Made by a program: the position numbers and the translations under genes. From contig CAZQKL010000128.1 of assembly GCA_964593895.1 (NCBI GenBank), positions 1 through 5,116 on the forward strand: 5,116 bases of DNA, given 5' to 3'. Below, in pieces: positions 1 through 5,050 of this stretch (position 1 is its first letter; each line of letters starts with the position of its first letter). The notes under the pieces were generated by a model. It worked only from the letters and a program-made list of their open reading frames with translations, searched no databases and was not told the DNA's origin. The stretch is from CAZQKL01 sp964593895 [NCBI: uncultured bacterium]. Its GTDB lineage: Bacteria; DYJV01.

Positions 1-64
1 AGAATCAGAACAATTACCTTGGCAGGATAGAAGAATTATATTTGGTTTTAAATGGAACTTTTAA
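1..64 (+). CDS. C-terminal end of a probable outer-membrane beta-barrel protein (partial)
   Basis: This is the last 20 codons of a gene that begins before the window; the reading frame uses codons from base 2 and stops with TAA at 62-64. The final residues read DRRIIFGFKWNF. The terminal residue is Phe, and large hydrophobic side chains sit at positions -1, -3, -5, -7 and -9. This is the pattern of the last beta-strand recognised by the BAM assembly machinery in TonB-dependent receptors and other barrels. That reading is a family-level inference from a very short piece, and the substrate or specific family cannot be told. A second + frame (codons from base 3, ending TAA at 69-71) is also open and cannot be strictly excluded, but its end lacks the terminal-Phe signature. 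The gene converges on the HD-GYP gene with 3 bases between stop codons. Confidence 0.5.
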   Translation, partial: ESEQLPWQDRRIIFGFKWNF

Positions 65-67
65 TGT

Positions 68-1222
68 TTAATCCTTGAAATAAGAATGAATTTGTTTAAA
101 TCTTTGTGAAATTTCCAAAAAATATTCTACCAATTCAGGGTCAAATTGATTTTTTGAATTTTCAGTAATTATTTTTACGACTTTTTCAAAAGAAAAAGGT
201 TCTTTATAAGATCTTTTTGACATTAAAGCATCAAATACATCTGCAATTGCAACAATTCTTCCAAAAAGTGGAATTTCTTCTTCTTTTTTCCCATATGGAT
301 AACCTTTTCCATCCCATCTTTCATGATGAGATAAAGCAACTTCATGGCAGGCTTTTTCAAATTTATCTTCTTTATCTTTAAAAAGGTTTGCACCATATAT
401 TGTATGAAGTTTCATTGTGTCAAATTCTTCTTTAGTGAGTTTTCCAGGCTTTTTCAAAATTTTATCAGGAATTGCAACTTTTCCAACATCGTGAAGCATA
501 GCAGAAAGTTTTAAAATATCTTTTGTTTTTAAAATTTCTTCTTCAGGAATTTTTTTCTCTTTTGCCCAAAATTCATATAATTCAATAGAATATGACCCAA
601 CTCTTTGAACATGAGCACCAGTTTCTTGAGGGTCTCTTAGTCTTGCCATTTCAATCATTTTTAATATCATTTTTTTTGTTTGAATTGCTTTTTCAATTGC
701 AAAAGAAGCATGAGTTGAAAAATATTTTATTATAAGTTTTTCATCAGTTTTATTAAAGGGGATAACTTCACCTTTTTCATTCAATTTATTAATTATTTGA
801 ATTACACCAATTACCTTGCCGTCAAAGGAATGTAAAGGAGCTACAAGCATAGATTTAGTCCTATATCCAGATATTTTATCAAAATTTTTGTTAAAACGAT
901 ATGGGTATCTATCATCAATTAAATAAACATCCTCTATGTTTAAGGTTACATCATTATTAGCGCAGAAACCAGCAATGGAAGTATTATCAATTGGCAAAGA
1001 AAAAGTTTTATATTTTACAGTCTTATCCTTTTTTAAACTTTCATTTTGAGCATATTTGAAAAATAGTTTACCCTCTTCAACAATATATATTGTTCCAGCA
1101 TCGGCATTTAAGAATTTTCTTGTTTCCTCAAGAATTTTTTCAAGGAGAAGGTCTATATCTCTAAGCTCTAAAAATTCAAAAGTTTTATGAACAAGCTCTT
1201 TGTATATGTTTAAATTTGACAT
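68..1222 (-). CDS. GAF domain / HD-GYP domain protein, probable cyclic-di-GMP phosphodiesterase
   Basis: A 384-residue cytoplasmic signalling protein with no membrane segment or signal peptide. Residues about 15-178 form a GAF sensor domain, with a late N-K (145-146)...F156...D160 stretch typical of GAF ends. Residues about 185-370 form the HD-GYP domain. The metal and catalytic signature is complete: E200 and H204 (ETGAH), H244-D245 and K248 (HDVGK), H273, H299-H300 (HHERWDGKGYP, GYP at 307-309) and D328 (AIADVFDAL). E200 is spaced from H204 as in HD-GYP proteins described with a trimetal site. Known family role: hydrolysis of c-di-GMP to pGpG/GMP. The GAF ligand cannot be read from sequence. 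There is no GGDEF or receiver domain. The ATG at 1220-1222 has only a weak upstream GAG as Shine-Dalgarno. The gene is divergent from rmuC and convergent with the barrel-protein gene, so it appears to be a single-gene unit. Confidence 0.93.
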   Translation of the reverse strand: MSNLNIYKELVHKTFEFLELRDIDLLLEKILEETRKFLNADAGTIYIVEEGKLFFKYAQNESLKKDKTVKYKTFSLPIDNTSIAGFCANNDVTLNIEDVYLIDDRYPYRFNKNFDKISGYRTKSMLVAPLHSFDGKVIGVIQIINKLNEKGEVIPFNKTDEKLIIKYFSTHASFAIEKAIQTKKMILKMIEMARLRDPQETGAHVQRVGSYSIELYEFWAKEKKIPEEEILKTKDILKLSAMLHDVGKVAIPDKILKKPGKLTKEEFDTMKLHTIYGANLFKDKEDKFEKACHEVALSHHERWDGKGYPYGKKEEEIPLFGRIVAIADVFDALMSKRSYKEPFSFEKVVKIITENSKNQFDPELVEYFLEISQRFKQIHSYFKD

Positions 1223-1267
1223 TTATTTCTCATTAGGTTAATCATGCAAAAAAGTCAAGGAATAAAC
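1223..1267. promoter_or_regulatory. Divergent intergenic region with weak face-to-face promoter candidates
   Basis: These 45 bases separate the HD-GYP start from the preferred rmuC start, so promoters for both directions should lie in or near them. On the + strand a perfect TTGACA (1216-1221, inside the HD-GYP start) is followed after 17 bases by TAATCA (1239-1244), a poor -10. On the - strand TTGACT (1258-1253) is followed after 17 bases by TAATGA (1235-1230), also a poor -10. If used, the + start site would fall near 1251, after the upstream in-frame ATG at 1244. The - start site would fall next to the HD-GYP ATG. The -35 matches are good and the -10 matches are weak, so this stays tentative. 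Confidence 0.25.
1257..1262 (+). promoter_or_regulatory. Ribosome binding site deciding the rmuC start
   Basis: AAGGAA lies 5-7 bases before the ATG at 1268. The upstream in-frame ATG at 1244 has only a short AGG before it. The better Shine-Dalgarno, together with a membrane helix that would then begin at residue 3, as is usual for RmuC, favours 1268 as the true start. Confidence 0.6.
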
Positions 1268-2392
1268 ATGAATTTGACTTTAATAATTATTTTAGGAATT
1301 TCAGTTTGCTTAAACTTTTTTCTAATATTTTTATTTTCAAAAAAACAGATAGATGTAAAGGAAGAATTTTTCAAATATTTTCAAGAAATTGTGGAATTTG
1401 TAAATAATACGAATAAAGAAAACAGAAAAGAGTTATCAGAATCAATTGAAAAATTTTCAAAGATAATGGAAGATAAATTTGAGAAATTAAGAGTAGATAA
1501 CATTAACCAACTTGAAAAGATGCGTGAAATAGTGAATGAAAAACTTCAATCAACTCTTGAAAGAAGAATAGGAGAGTCTTTTAAACTTGTAAATACCCAG
1601 CTTGACCTTGTGCAAAAAGGGCTTGGGCAGATGCAGAATCTTGCAAGGGATGTTGGAGATTTAAAGAGAGTTTTAACAAATGTTAAAGTAAGAGGCACAT
1701 GGGGGGAGGTTCAACTTGAGGCCATTTTAACAGAGATTTTAACTCCAGAACAGTTTGAAAAAAATGTTGAGATAAGGAAAAGTTCCAATCAGAGAGTTGA
1801 ATTTGCAGTAAAACTACCTGGAAAAGAACAAGGTAAATATATTTATCTTCCAATTGACTCAAAATTTCCACAAGAAGATTACCTTAAACTTCTTGATGCA
1901 TATGAAAAAGGAAATAGAGAAGAAATTGAAAAATTAAGAAAAGATATACAAAGAGCAATATTTAAGTTTGCAGAAGATATTAATAAAAAATATATTTATC
2001 CTCCTATAACAACTGATTTTGCAGTAATGTTTCTTCCTGTTGAGGGACTGTATGCAGAAGTTTTAAAAATTCCTGGACAAGTTGAAGAAATTCAAAGAAG
2101 GTTTAGAATTCTAATAACTTCTCCCACAACTTTATCAGCACTGTTAAATAGCTTAAGAATTGGGTTTAAAACTTTGGCAATTGAAAAAAGAAGTGCAGAA
2201 GTCTGGAAATTATTGTCTGCAGTGAGGACAGAATTTTCAAAATTTGCTGAATTAATTGAGAAACTGAAAAGACAATTAAATACTATTTCGAATACATTGG
2301 AACAGACTGATAAAAGAACAAAAATCATGGAAAAAAAGCTTAAAGATGTTGAAAAACTTCCTGATGAAGAAGTAGAAAAAATATTGGGTTAA
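1268..2392 (+). CDS. rmuC: RmuC family protein (DNA recombination limiting, PD-(D/E)XK nuclease-like)
   Basis: A 374-residue protein from the preferred start at 1268 (382 if the ATG at 1244 is used). Residues about 3-23 form a single hydrophobic N-terminal anchor. About 30-135 is a charged, coiled-coil-like region rich in Glu and Lys. The RmuC domain follows at about 125-345, and a second short coiled coil ends the protein. Family landmarks are all present: VRGTWGEVQLEAIL (141-154), VEFAVKLPG (177-185), LPIDSKFPQEDYLKLL (194-209), FLPVEGLYAEVL (255-266) and SPTTLSALLNSL (285-296). E178 and the D197-x-K199 pair fit the metal-binding residues of the PD-(D/E)XK fold. RmuC is known in E. coli to limit inversion at short inverted repeats; its biochemical activity is poorly defined. 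Here it stands alone, divergent from the HD-GYP gene and sharing its stop region with truA. Confidence 0.93.
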   Translation: MNLTLIIILGISVCLNFFLIFLFSKKQIDVKEEFFKYFQEIVEFVNNTNKENRKELSESIEKFSKIMEDKFEKLRVDNINQLEKMREIVNEKLQSTLERRIGESFKLVNTQLDLVQKGLGQMQNLARDVGDLKRVLTNVKVRGTWGEVQLEAILTEILTPEQFEKNVEIRKSSNQRVEFAVKLPGKEQGKYIYLPIDSKFPQEDYLKLLDAYEKGNREEIEKLRKDIQRAIFKFAEDINKKYIYPPITTDFAVMFLPVEGLYAEVLKIPGQVEEIQRRFRILITSPTTLSALLNSLRIGFKTLAIEKRSAEVWKLLSAVRTEFSKFAELIEKLKRQLNTISNTLEQTDKRTKIMEKKLKDVEKLPDEEVEKILG

Positions 2393-3123
2393 TAAATTAT
2401 CTTTTCAAGAAATAATCCATGGGGAGGTGCCATATACTTTGCCCTTTTTCTATCTTTTGTTTCAAGAAGTTCCAAGATAAAATCCTCCTCTTCCAGTTTG
2501 TCATTAACCGCAAGTAAACTTCCAACTATCTTTCTAACCATATTTTTTAAAAATCCAGAACCAGTTATTTTAAAAATAAAAAAATTATCTTTTCTTATCC
2601 AAAATGCTTCAAAAATTTCTCTTTCTGTATTTTTCATATCTGAACTTCCACCTTGAAATGCTTTAAAATCTTTTTTTCCAACAAGCTGATTTGATAATTC
2701 ATTTAGTAAATCTATATCAATTTTACCTGGAAAATGTAATGAGTAATTTCTGTAAAATGGAGAAGGAAGCTCAGAATTGAAAATATAGTATCTATAAGTT
2801 TTTCTTTTTGCCCAGAATCTTGCATGAAATTTTTTTTCTACTTCTTCTGCATTCTTTATAACAATATCTGGGTCTAAAAGTTGATTTAGCCTATATTGAA
2901 TTTCTTCAGGAGAAAAATCTGAACCTGTTTTAAAATTAGCTACCTGATGTTTTGCATGCACTCCTTTATCAGTTCTACTTGCACCAATTAATTTTATCTT
3001 TTCCCTCAGGAAAAGTTCAAGTTTTGCTTTAATCTCTCCTTGAATTGTTCTTTTGTCAGGTTGAATTTGCCATCCATAGTAATTTGTTCCGTCGTATTGA
3101 ATTTCAAGTTTTATATTTCTCAT
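2389..3123 (-). CDS. truA: tRNA pseudouridine(38-40) synthase TruA
   Basis: A 244-residue enzyme that isomerises uridines 38-40 in the tRNA anticodon stem-loop. The catalytic aspartate is D52 in GASRTDKGVHA (47-57). Other TruA hallmarks are YDGTNYYGWQ (10-19), FHARFWAKRKTYRYYIFN (99-116), DFKAFQGGSSD (152-162), GSGFLKNMVRKIVGSLL (188-204) and the C-terminal APPHGLFLEKI (232-242). Length and motif order are normal and the gene is intact. The start chosen is ATG at 3121-3123, because the family begins a few residues before the YDGT motif. A longer frame exists from a TTG at 3184-3186 but would add a low-complexity stretch through the intergenic region. There is no Shine-Dalgarno before the chosen ATG (T-rich, then ATTATTAATTTC); see the promoter entry. 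The stop overlaps that of rmuC. Confidence 0.95.
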   Translation of the reverse strand: MRNIKLEIQYDGTNYYGWQIQPDKRTIQGEIKAKLELFLREKIKLIGASRTDKGVHAKHQVANFKTGSDFSPEEIQYRLNQLLDPDIVIKNAEEVEKKFHARFWAKRKTYRYYIFNSELPSPFYRNYSLHFPGKIDIDLLNELSNQLVGKKDFKAFQGGSSDMKNTEREIFEAFWIRKDNFFIFKITGSGFLKNMVRKIVGSLLAVNDKLEEEDFILELLETKDRKRAKYMAPPHGLFLEKIIY

Positions 3124-3130
3124 GAAATTA

Positions 3131-3159
3131 ATAATAAAAAAAAAACTTGATTTTTGCAA
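3131..3159 (-). promoter_or_regulatory. Predicted truA promoter, placed for a leaderless mRNA
   Basis: Read on the - strand, TTGCAA (3159-3154, 4 of 6 matches to the -35 consensus) is followed by exactly 17 bases and then TATTAT (3136-3131, 5 of 6 matches to the -10). A start site about 7 bases downstream falls at 3122-3125, that is, on or beside the A of the truA ATG (3123). This agrees with the absence of any Shine-Dalgarno before truA. The spacer contains a 10-base homopolymer run (3136-3145 is all A on the + strand), so chance AT-richness must be kept in mind. Confidence 0.5.
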
Positions 3160-3190
3160 TTTTTTTTTGTAACGGATAGTCCTCAAATCA
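3148..3190 (+). promoter_or_regulatory. Possible structured rpsF leader (candidate S6:S18 autoregulatory element)
   Basis: If transcription of the ribosomal operon begins upstream of about 3148, the leader can fold into a two-part hairpin. TGATTT (3148-3153) pairs with AAATCA (3185-3190), all six pairs Watson-Crick. TTGCAA (3154-3159) pairs with TTGTAA (3167-3172), with one G-U. The loop is seven T (3160-3166), and a 12-base one-sided bulge CGGATAGTCCTC occupies 3173-3184. The bulge end TCCTC (3180-3184) is complementary to GAGGA in the rpsF Shine-Dalgarno (3201-3205 or 3204-3208). Known biology: in many bacteria S6:S18 binds an rpsF leader with a bulge containing CCG. No CCG occurs here, the stems are AT-rich, and the transcription start is unknown, so this is a hypothesis. 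Confidence 0.3.
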
Positions 3191-3201
3191 TTTTTAATTA
3201 G

Positions 3202-3207
3202 AGGAGG
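3202..3207 (+). promoter_or_regulatory. Strong ribosome binding site of rpsF
   Basis: AGGAGG sits four bases before the rpsF ATG at 3212, inside the longer purine run GAGGAGGAAAA. It is one of the strongest Shine-Dalgarno sites in the window. It can also base-pair with TCCTC at 3180-3184, which would hide it from the ribosome. Confidence 0.85.
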
Positions 3208-3211
3208 AAAA

Positions 3212-3535
3212 ATGAGATATTATGAAGTAATGGTAATTTTAGATGGAGATTTACAAAATGAGGAAGCAAAAAAGATTATAGAGGAATATAAAGAACTTAT
3301 TGAACAGAAAAATGGAAAAGTTTTTAAAATTGATGAAATGGGATTAAGAAAATTTGCCTATCCAATAAGAAAAAAAATGAATGGTTACTATTTTGTTTTA
3401 TACATAAAAATGGATTATGAGCTACTTAAAGAGCTTGAAAGAAGATTTAAATTAAACGAAAAGGTTTTTAGATACCTTGTGATTAGGCATGACCCTAAAA
3501 AATTAGACATTTTTAAAGAAGAAGCAGCAGCGTAA
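3212..3535 (+). CDS. rpsF: 30S ribosomal protein S6
   Basis: A 107-residue protein of normal length for S6, which binds the central domain of 16S rRNA on the platform of the small subunit as a heterodimer with S18. Sequence landmarks are the N-terminal RYYEVMVILDGDL strand, the central G44-x-R46-K47-x-A49-Y50-P51-I52 segment followed by GYYFVLYIKMD (58-68), and the C-terminal strand LNEKVFRYLVIRHD (81-94). A short charged tail ending in Ala-Ala-Ala follows. It is the first gene of the operon, preceded by an 88-base divergent spacer towards truA, and its partner S18 is encoded two genes downstream. The start is supported by the strong AGGAGG site and by alignment of the first strand with the family. 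Confidence 0.97.
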   Translation: MRYYEVMVILDGDLQNEEAKKIIEEYKELIEQKNGKVFKIDEMGLRKFAYPIRKKMNGYYFVLYIKMDYELLKELERRFKLNEKVFRYLVIRHDPKKLDIFKEEAAA

Positions 3536-3540
3536 TTTTT

Positions 3541-3891
3541 ATGGACTATAATAAAGTTTTTATTTCAGGTGAAATAGTAAGAGAACCTGAGATTTTTTCA
3601 ACTTTAAATAATAGATTAATTTTAAAATTTAATCTTCAAGTAAAAGATAAGAAACATTTTAATTTTTTTAATGCAATTTTATACGGAGAATTAGCTGAAA
3701 AATTTAAAAAAAATTTAAAAAAAGGTGATAAAGTATTTATTGAAGGAAAATTAAGATATACAAAGTATACCACAAAGGTTGGTGCAGTAAAATCAAAAAT
3801 AGAAATAATTGTTGAAAATATGCATATAATTGAAAAGGGAGGTAAAATTAATGACAACAAATCAACAGCAATCACAACAGCCTCAGATTAG
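3541..3891 (+). CDS. ssb: Single-stranded DNA-binding protein, short form without acidic tip
   Basis: A 116-residue protein that is almost entirely one OB fold (about 1-98). The family pattern is clear: [15 protein letters not shown] (4-18), then [16 protein letters not shown] (40-55), then [17 protein letters not shown] (60-76), ending VENMHII (91-97). It should bind single-stranded DNA in replication and repair. It departs from standard bacterial SSB because the long flexible linker and the acidic C-terminal tip (D-D-x-I-P-F type) that recruits partner proteins are missing; the chain ends TTASD. The last 13 codons overlap the start of rpsR in another frame. No Shine-Dalgarno precedes the ATG, which lies 5 bases after the rpsF stop, so translation is probably coupled to rpsF. 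No Trp is present at the usual DNA-stacking positions. The location between rpsF and rpsR is the classic ssb position, supporting the assignment. Confidence 0.9.
   Translation: MDYNKVFISGEIVREPEIFSTLNNRLILKFNLQVKDKKHFNFFNAILYGELAEKFKKNLKKGDKVFIEGKLRYTKYTTKVGAVKSKIEIIVENMHIIEKGGKINDNKSTAITTASD
3837..3842 (+). promoter_or_regulatory. Ribosome binding site deciding the rpsR start
   Basis: GGGAGG lies eight bases before the ATG at 3851 and is embedded in the 3' end of ssb. It selects ATG 3851 over the upstream in-frame TTG at 3830, which would place the Shine-Dalgarno inside the coding sequence. Confidence 0.8.
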
Positions 3892-4129
3892 AAGATTCCC
3901 AAGAAAAAAATATTGTTATTTTTGTGCAAATAAAGATGTAAAGATTGATTACAAAGACCCAGAACTTTTAAGGAAATTTATAACAGATAGAGGGAAAATT
4001 ATTCCAAGTAGAATAACTGGAACATGTTCATATCATCAGCGTCAACTTGCAAGAGCAATAAAAAAAGCAAGAATTATGGCACTTTTACCATTTACAACTG
4101 TAAATGATTATAAAAGAGAAATGGTATAA
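3851..4129 (+). CDS. rpsR: 30S ribosomal protein S18, cysteine-containing form
   Basis: A 92-residue protein that pairs with S6 on the small-subunit platform. The S18 core is plain: [12 protein letters not shown] (18-29), [20 protein letters not shown] (36-55), then [25 protein letters not shown] (57-81). Four potential zinc ligands are kept, C22 and C25 (CxxC) plus C59 and H62 (CxxH), which is the so-called C+ form of this ribosomal protein. The N-terminus has a short Gln-rich extension, and its first codons overlap ssb by 41 bases. The stop TAA at 4127-4129 is immediately followed by the ATG of the next gene with no gap. The start at 3851 is supported by the GGGAGG site. Confidence 0.97.
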   Translation: MTTNQQQSQQPQIRRFPRKKYCYFCANKDVKIDYKDPELLRKFITDRGKIIPSRITGTCSYHQRQLARAIKKARIMALLPFTTVNDYKREMV

Positions 4130-5050
4130 ATGCATGTTGATTTAAGAACTGTTTTATTGTCTTCAGGATTAAGTATTATTATTTATATGCTAAGTATATA
4201 TTTCCCAGTTTTTGGTGGATTTGTTAGTTTTTTTTCACCATTACCATTAGGTTATGTTAGATTAAAAGATAAAAAAATTGAAACTTATTTAGCTCTTTTA
4301 ATTGCTATAATTTTTCTTTTTGCAATATATGGGTTTAGTGGAGCATTTTTATATTTATTTCAATATGTTGTGCCTTTACTTTTGTTTATTGAAATCTATT
4401 TAAAAAGTTTAAATTTTTTCAGCTCATTGACAATTTCTTGTTTATTTTTAATTTTTTGTTTTTATTTAAGTTTTGGAATGTATTTTTCTTTTGATTTTTC
4501 AACATTGAATAATAAATTGATTCAATATCTCAATAAAAGTTTAAACATAACTTTAAAAAGCTATTTTTCAAATTTGTCAAAAGCAGAACTTATTGAAATT
4601 AATTCAAAAATTAAAAGTTTGTTGAAATTTTTTGTAAAAATACTTCCATCAATAATGTTTATATTTCATTCAGCGGTGATGGTTGGGAATTTTTATATTT
4701 TAAAAAGAATAACTGAAAAATTTAAAACAATTGATTTAACAAAATGGAGATTACCTTTTTTTATTGTATGGATATTTATCGTTTCAGGTTTTTTAATGTT
4801 TTTATTTAGAAAAAATTTCATTTATACAATTTCAATAAATTTTTTTATAGTTTCATGTTTTCTTTTTCTTATTCAAGGATTGTGTATAGTGGAATTCTGG
4901 TTCAATAAAATTAATGCTTCTCCTGTGATGAGAGGATTATTTTTGTTTACCCTGTTTTTTTTTCAGATTTTGTTTATTTTTATTGCAATATTGGGACTTT
5001 TTGATTCATGGTTTGATTTTAGAAAGTTAAATAAGGAGGTAAATAAATGA
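4130..5050 (+). CDS. DUF2232 / YybS-like polytopic membrane protein
   Basis: A 306-residue, very hydrophobic protein with roughly eight membrane helices: about 8-24, 26-40, 52-68, 72-91, 96-119, 168-191, 209-226 and 232-257, plus a long one at 269-292. A polar loop lies at about 121-165. It matches the DUF2232 family by the early SPLPLGYVRLKDKK stretch (36-49), the W206-x-L-P motif before a helix, and the C-terminal GLFDSWFDFRK (289-299). It also matches by position, since in Bacillus yybS lies between rpsR and rplI. The function of the family is not established; a transport or envelope role is only a guess. The ATG follows the rpsR stop with no spacing and only a weak AGAG upstream, so coupling to rpsR translation is likely. 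The last codons carry the Shine-Dalgarno of rplI and the stop overlaps its ATG (ATGA). A run of nine T at 4955-4963 encodes three Phe. Confidence 0.8.
   Translation: MHVDLRTVLLSSGLSIIIYMLSIYFPVFGGFVSFFSPLPLGYVRLKDKKIETYLALLIAIIFLFAIYGFSGAFLYLFQYVVPLLLFIEIYLKSLNFFSSLTISCLFLIFCFYLSFGMYFSFDFSTLNNKLIQYLNKSLNITLKSYFSNLSKAELIEINSKIKSLLKFFVKILPSIMFIFHSAVMVGNFYILKRITEKFKTIDLTKWRLPFFIVWIFIVSGFLMFLFRKNFIYTISINFFIVSCFLFLIQGLCIVEFWFNKINASPVMRGLFLFTLFFFQILFIFIAILGLFDSWFDFRKLNKEVNK
5033..5040 (+). promoter_or_regulatory. Consensus ribosome binding site of rplI
   Basis: AAGGAGGT, a full-length Shine-Dalgarno, lies six bases before the ATG at 5047. It sits inside the last codons of the DUF2232 gene, so the ribosomal protein can be translated independently of its upstream neighbour. 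Confidence 0.88.

Noticed and set aside
1244-1267. Upstream ATG start for rmuC
   Set aside because: Its Shine-Dalgarno is weaker than that of the ATG at 1268, and it adds polar residues before the membrane anchor; not fully excluded.
1683-1871. Open frame of 62 codons on the - strand
   Set aside because: It lies wholly inside the conserved rmuC domain, shows no domain-like pattern, and is an antisense shadow.
2092-2328. Open frame of 78 codons on the - strand
   Set aside because: It is antisense to the conserved end of rmuC, with no Shine-Dalgarno or recognisable motif.
2396-2416. Inverted repeat ATTAT...ATAAT near the rmuC/truA junction as a terminator
   Set aside because: The stem is short, AT-only and interrupted by a mismatch, without a following T tract appropriate to either gene.
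3124-3186. N-terminal extension of TruA from a TTG codon
   Set aside because: The extra 21 residues are low complexity, have no family counterpart, and cross the promoter-like sequences of the divergent spacer.
3717-3728. A-rich run in ssb as a programmed frameshift site
   Set aside because: A -1 shift after the seven A reaches TGA within two codons and gives no alternative tail; the run simply encodes Lys-Lys.
3636-3875. Open frame of 79 codons on the - strand
   Set aside because: It is antisense to ssb; its hydrophobic look comes from Lys-rich and Asn-rich codons read backwards.
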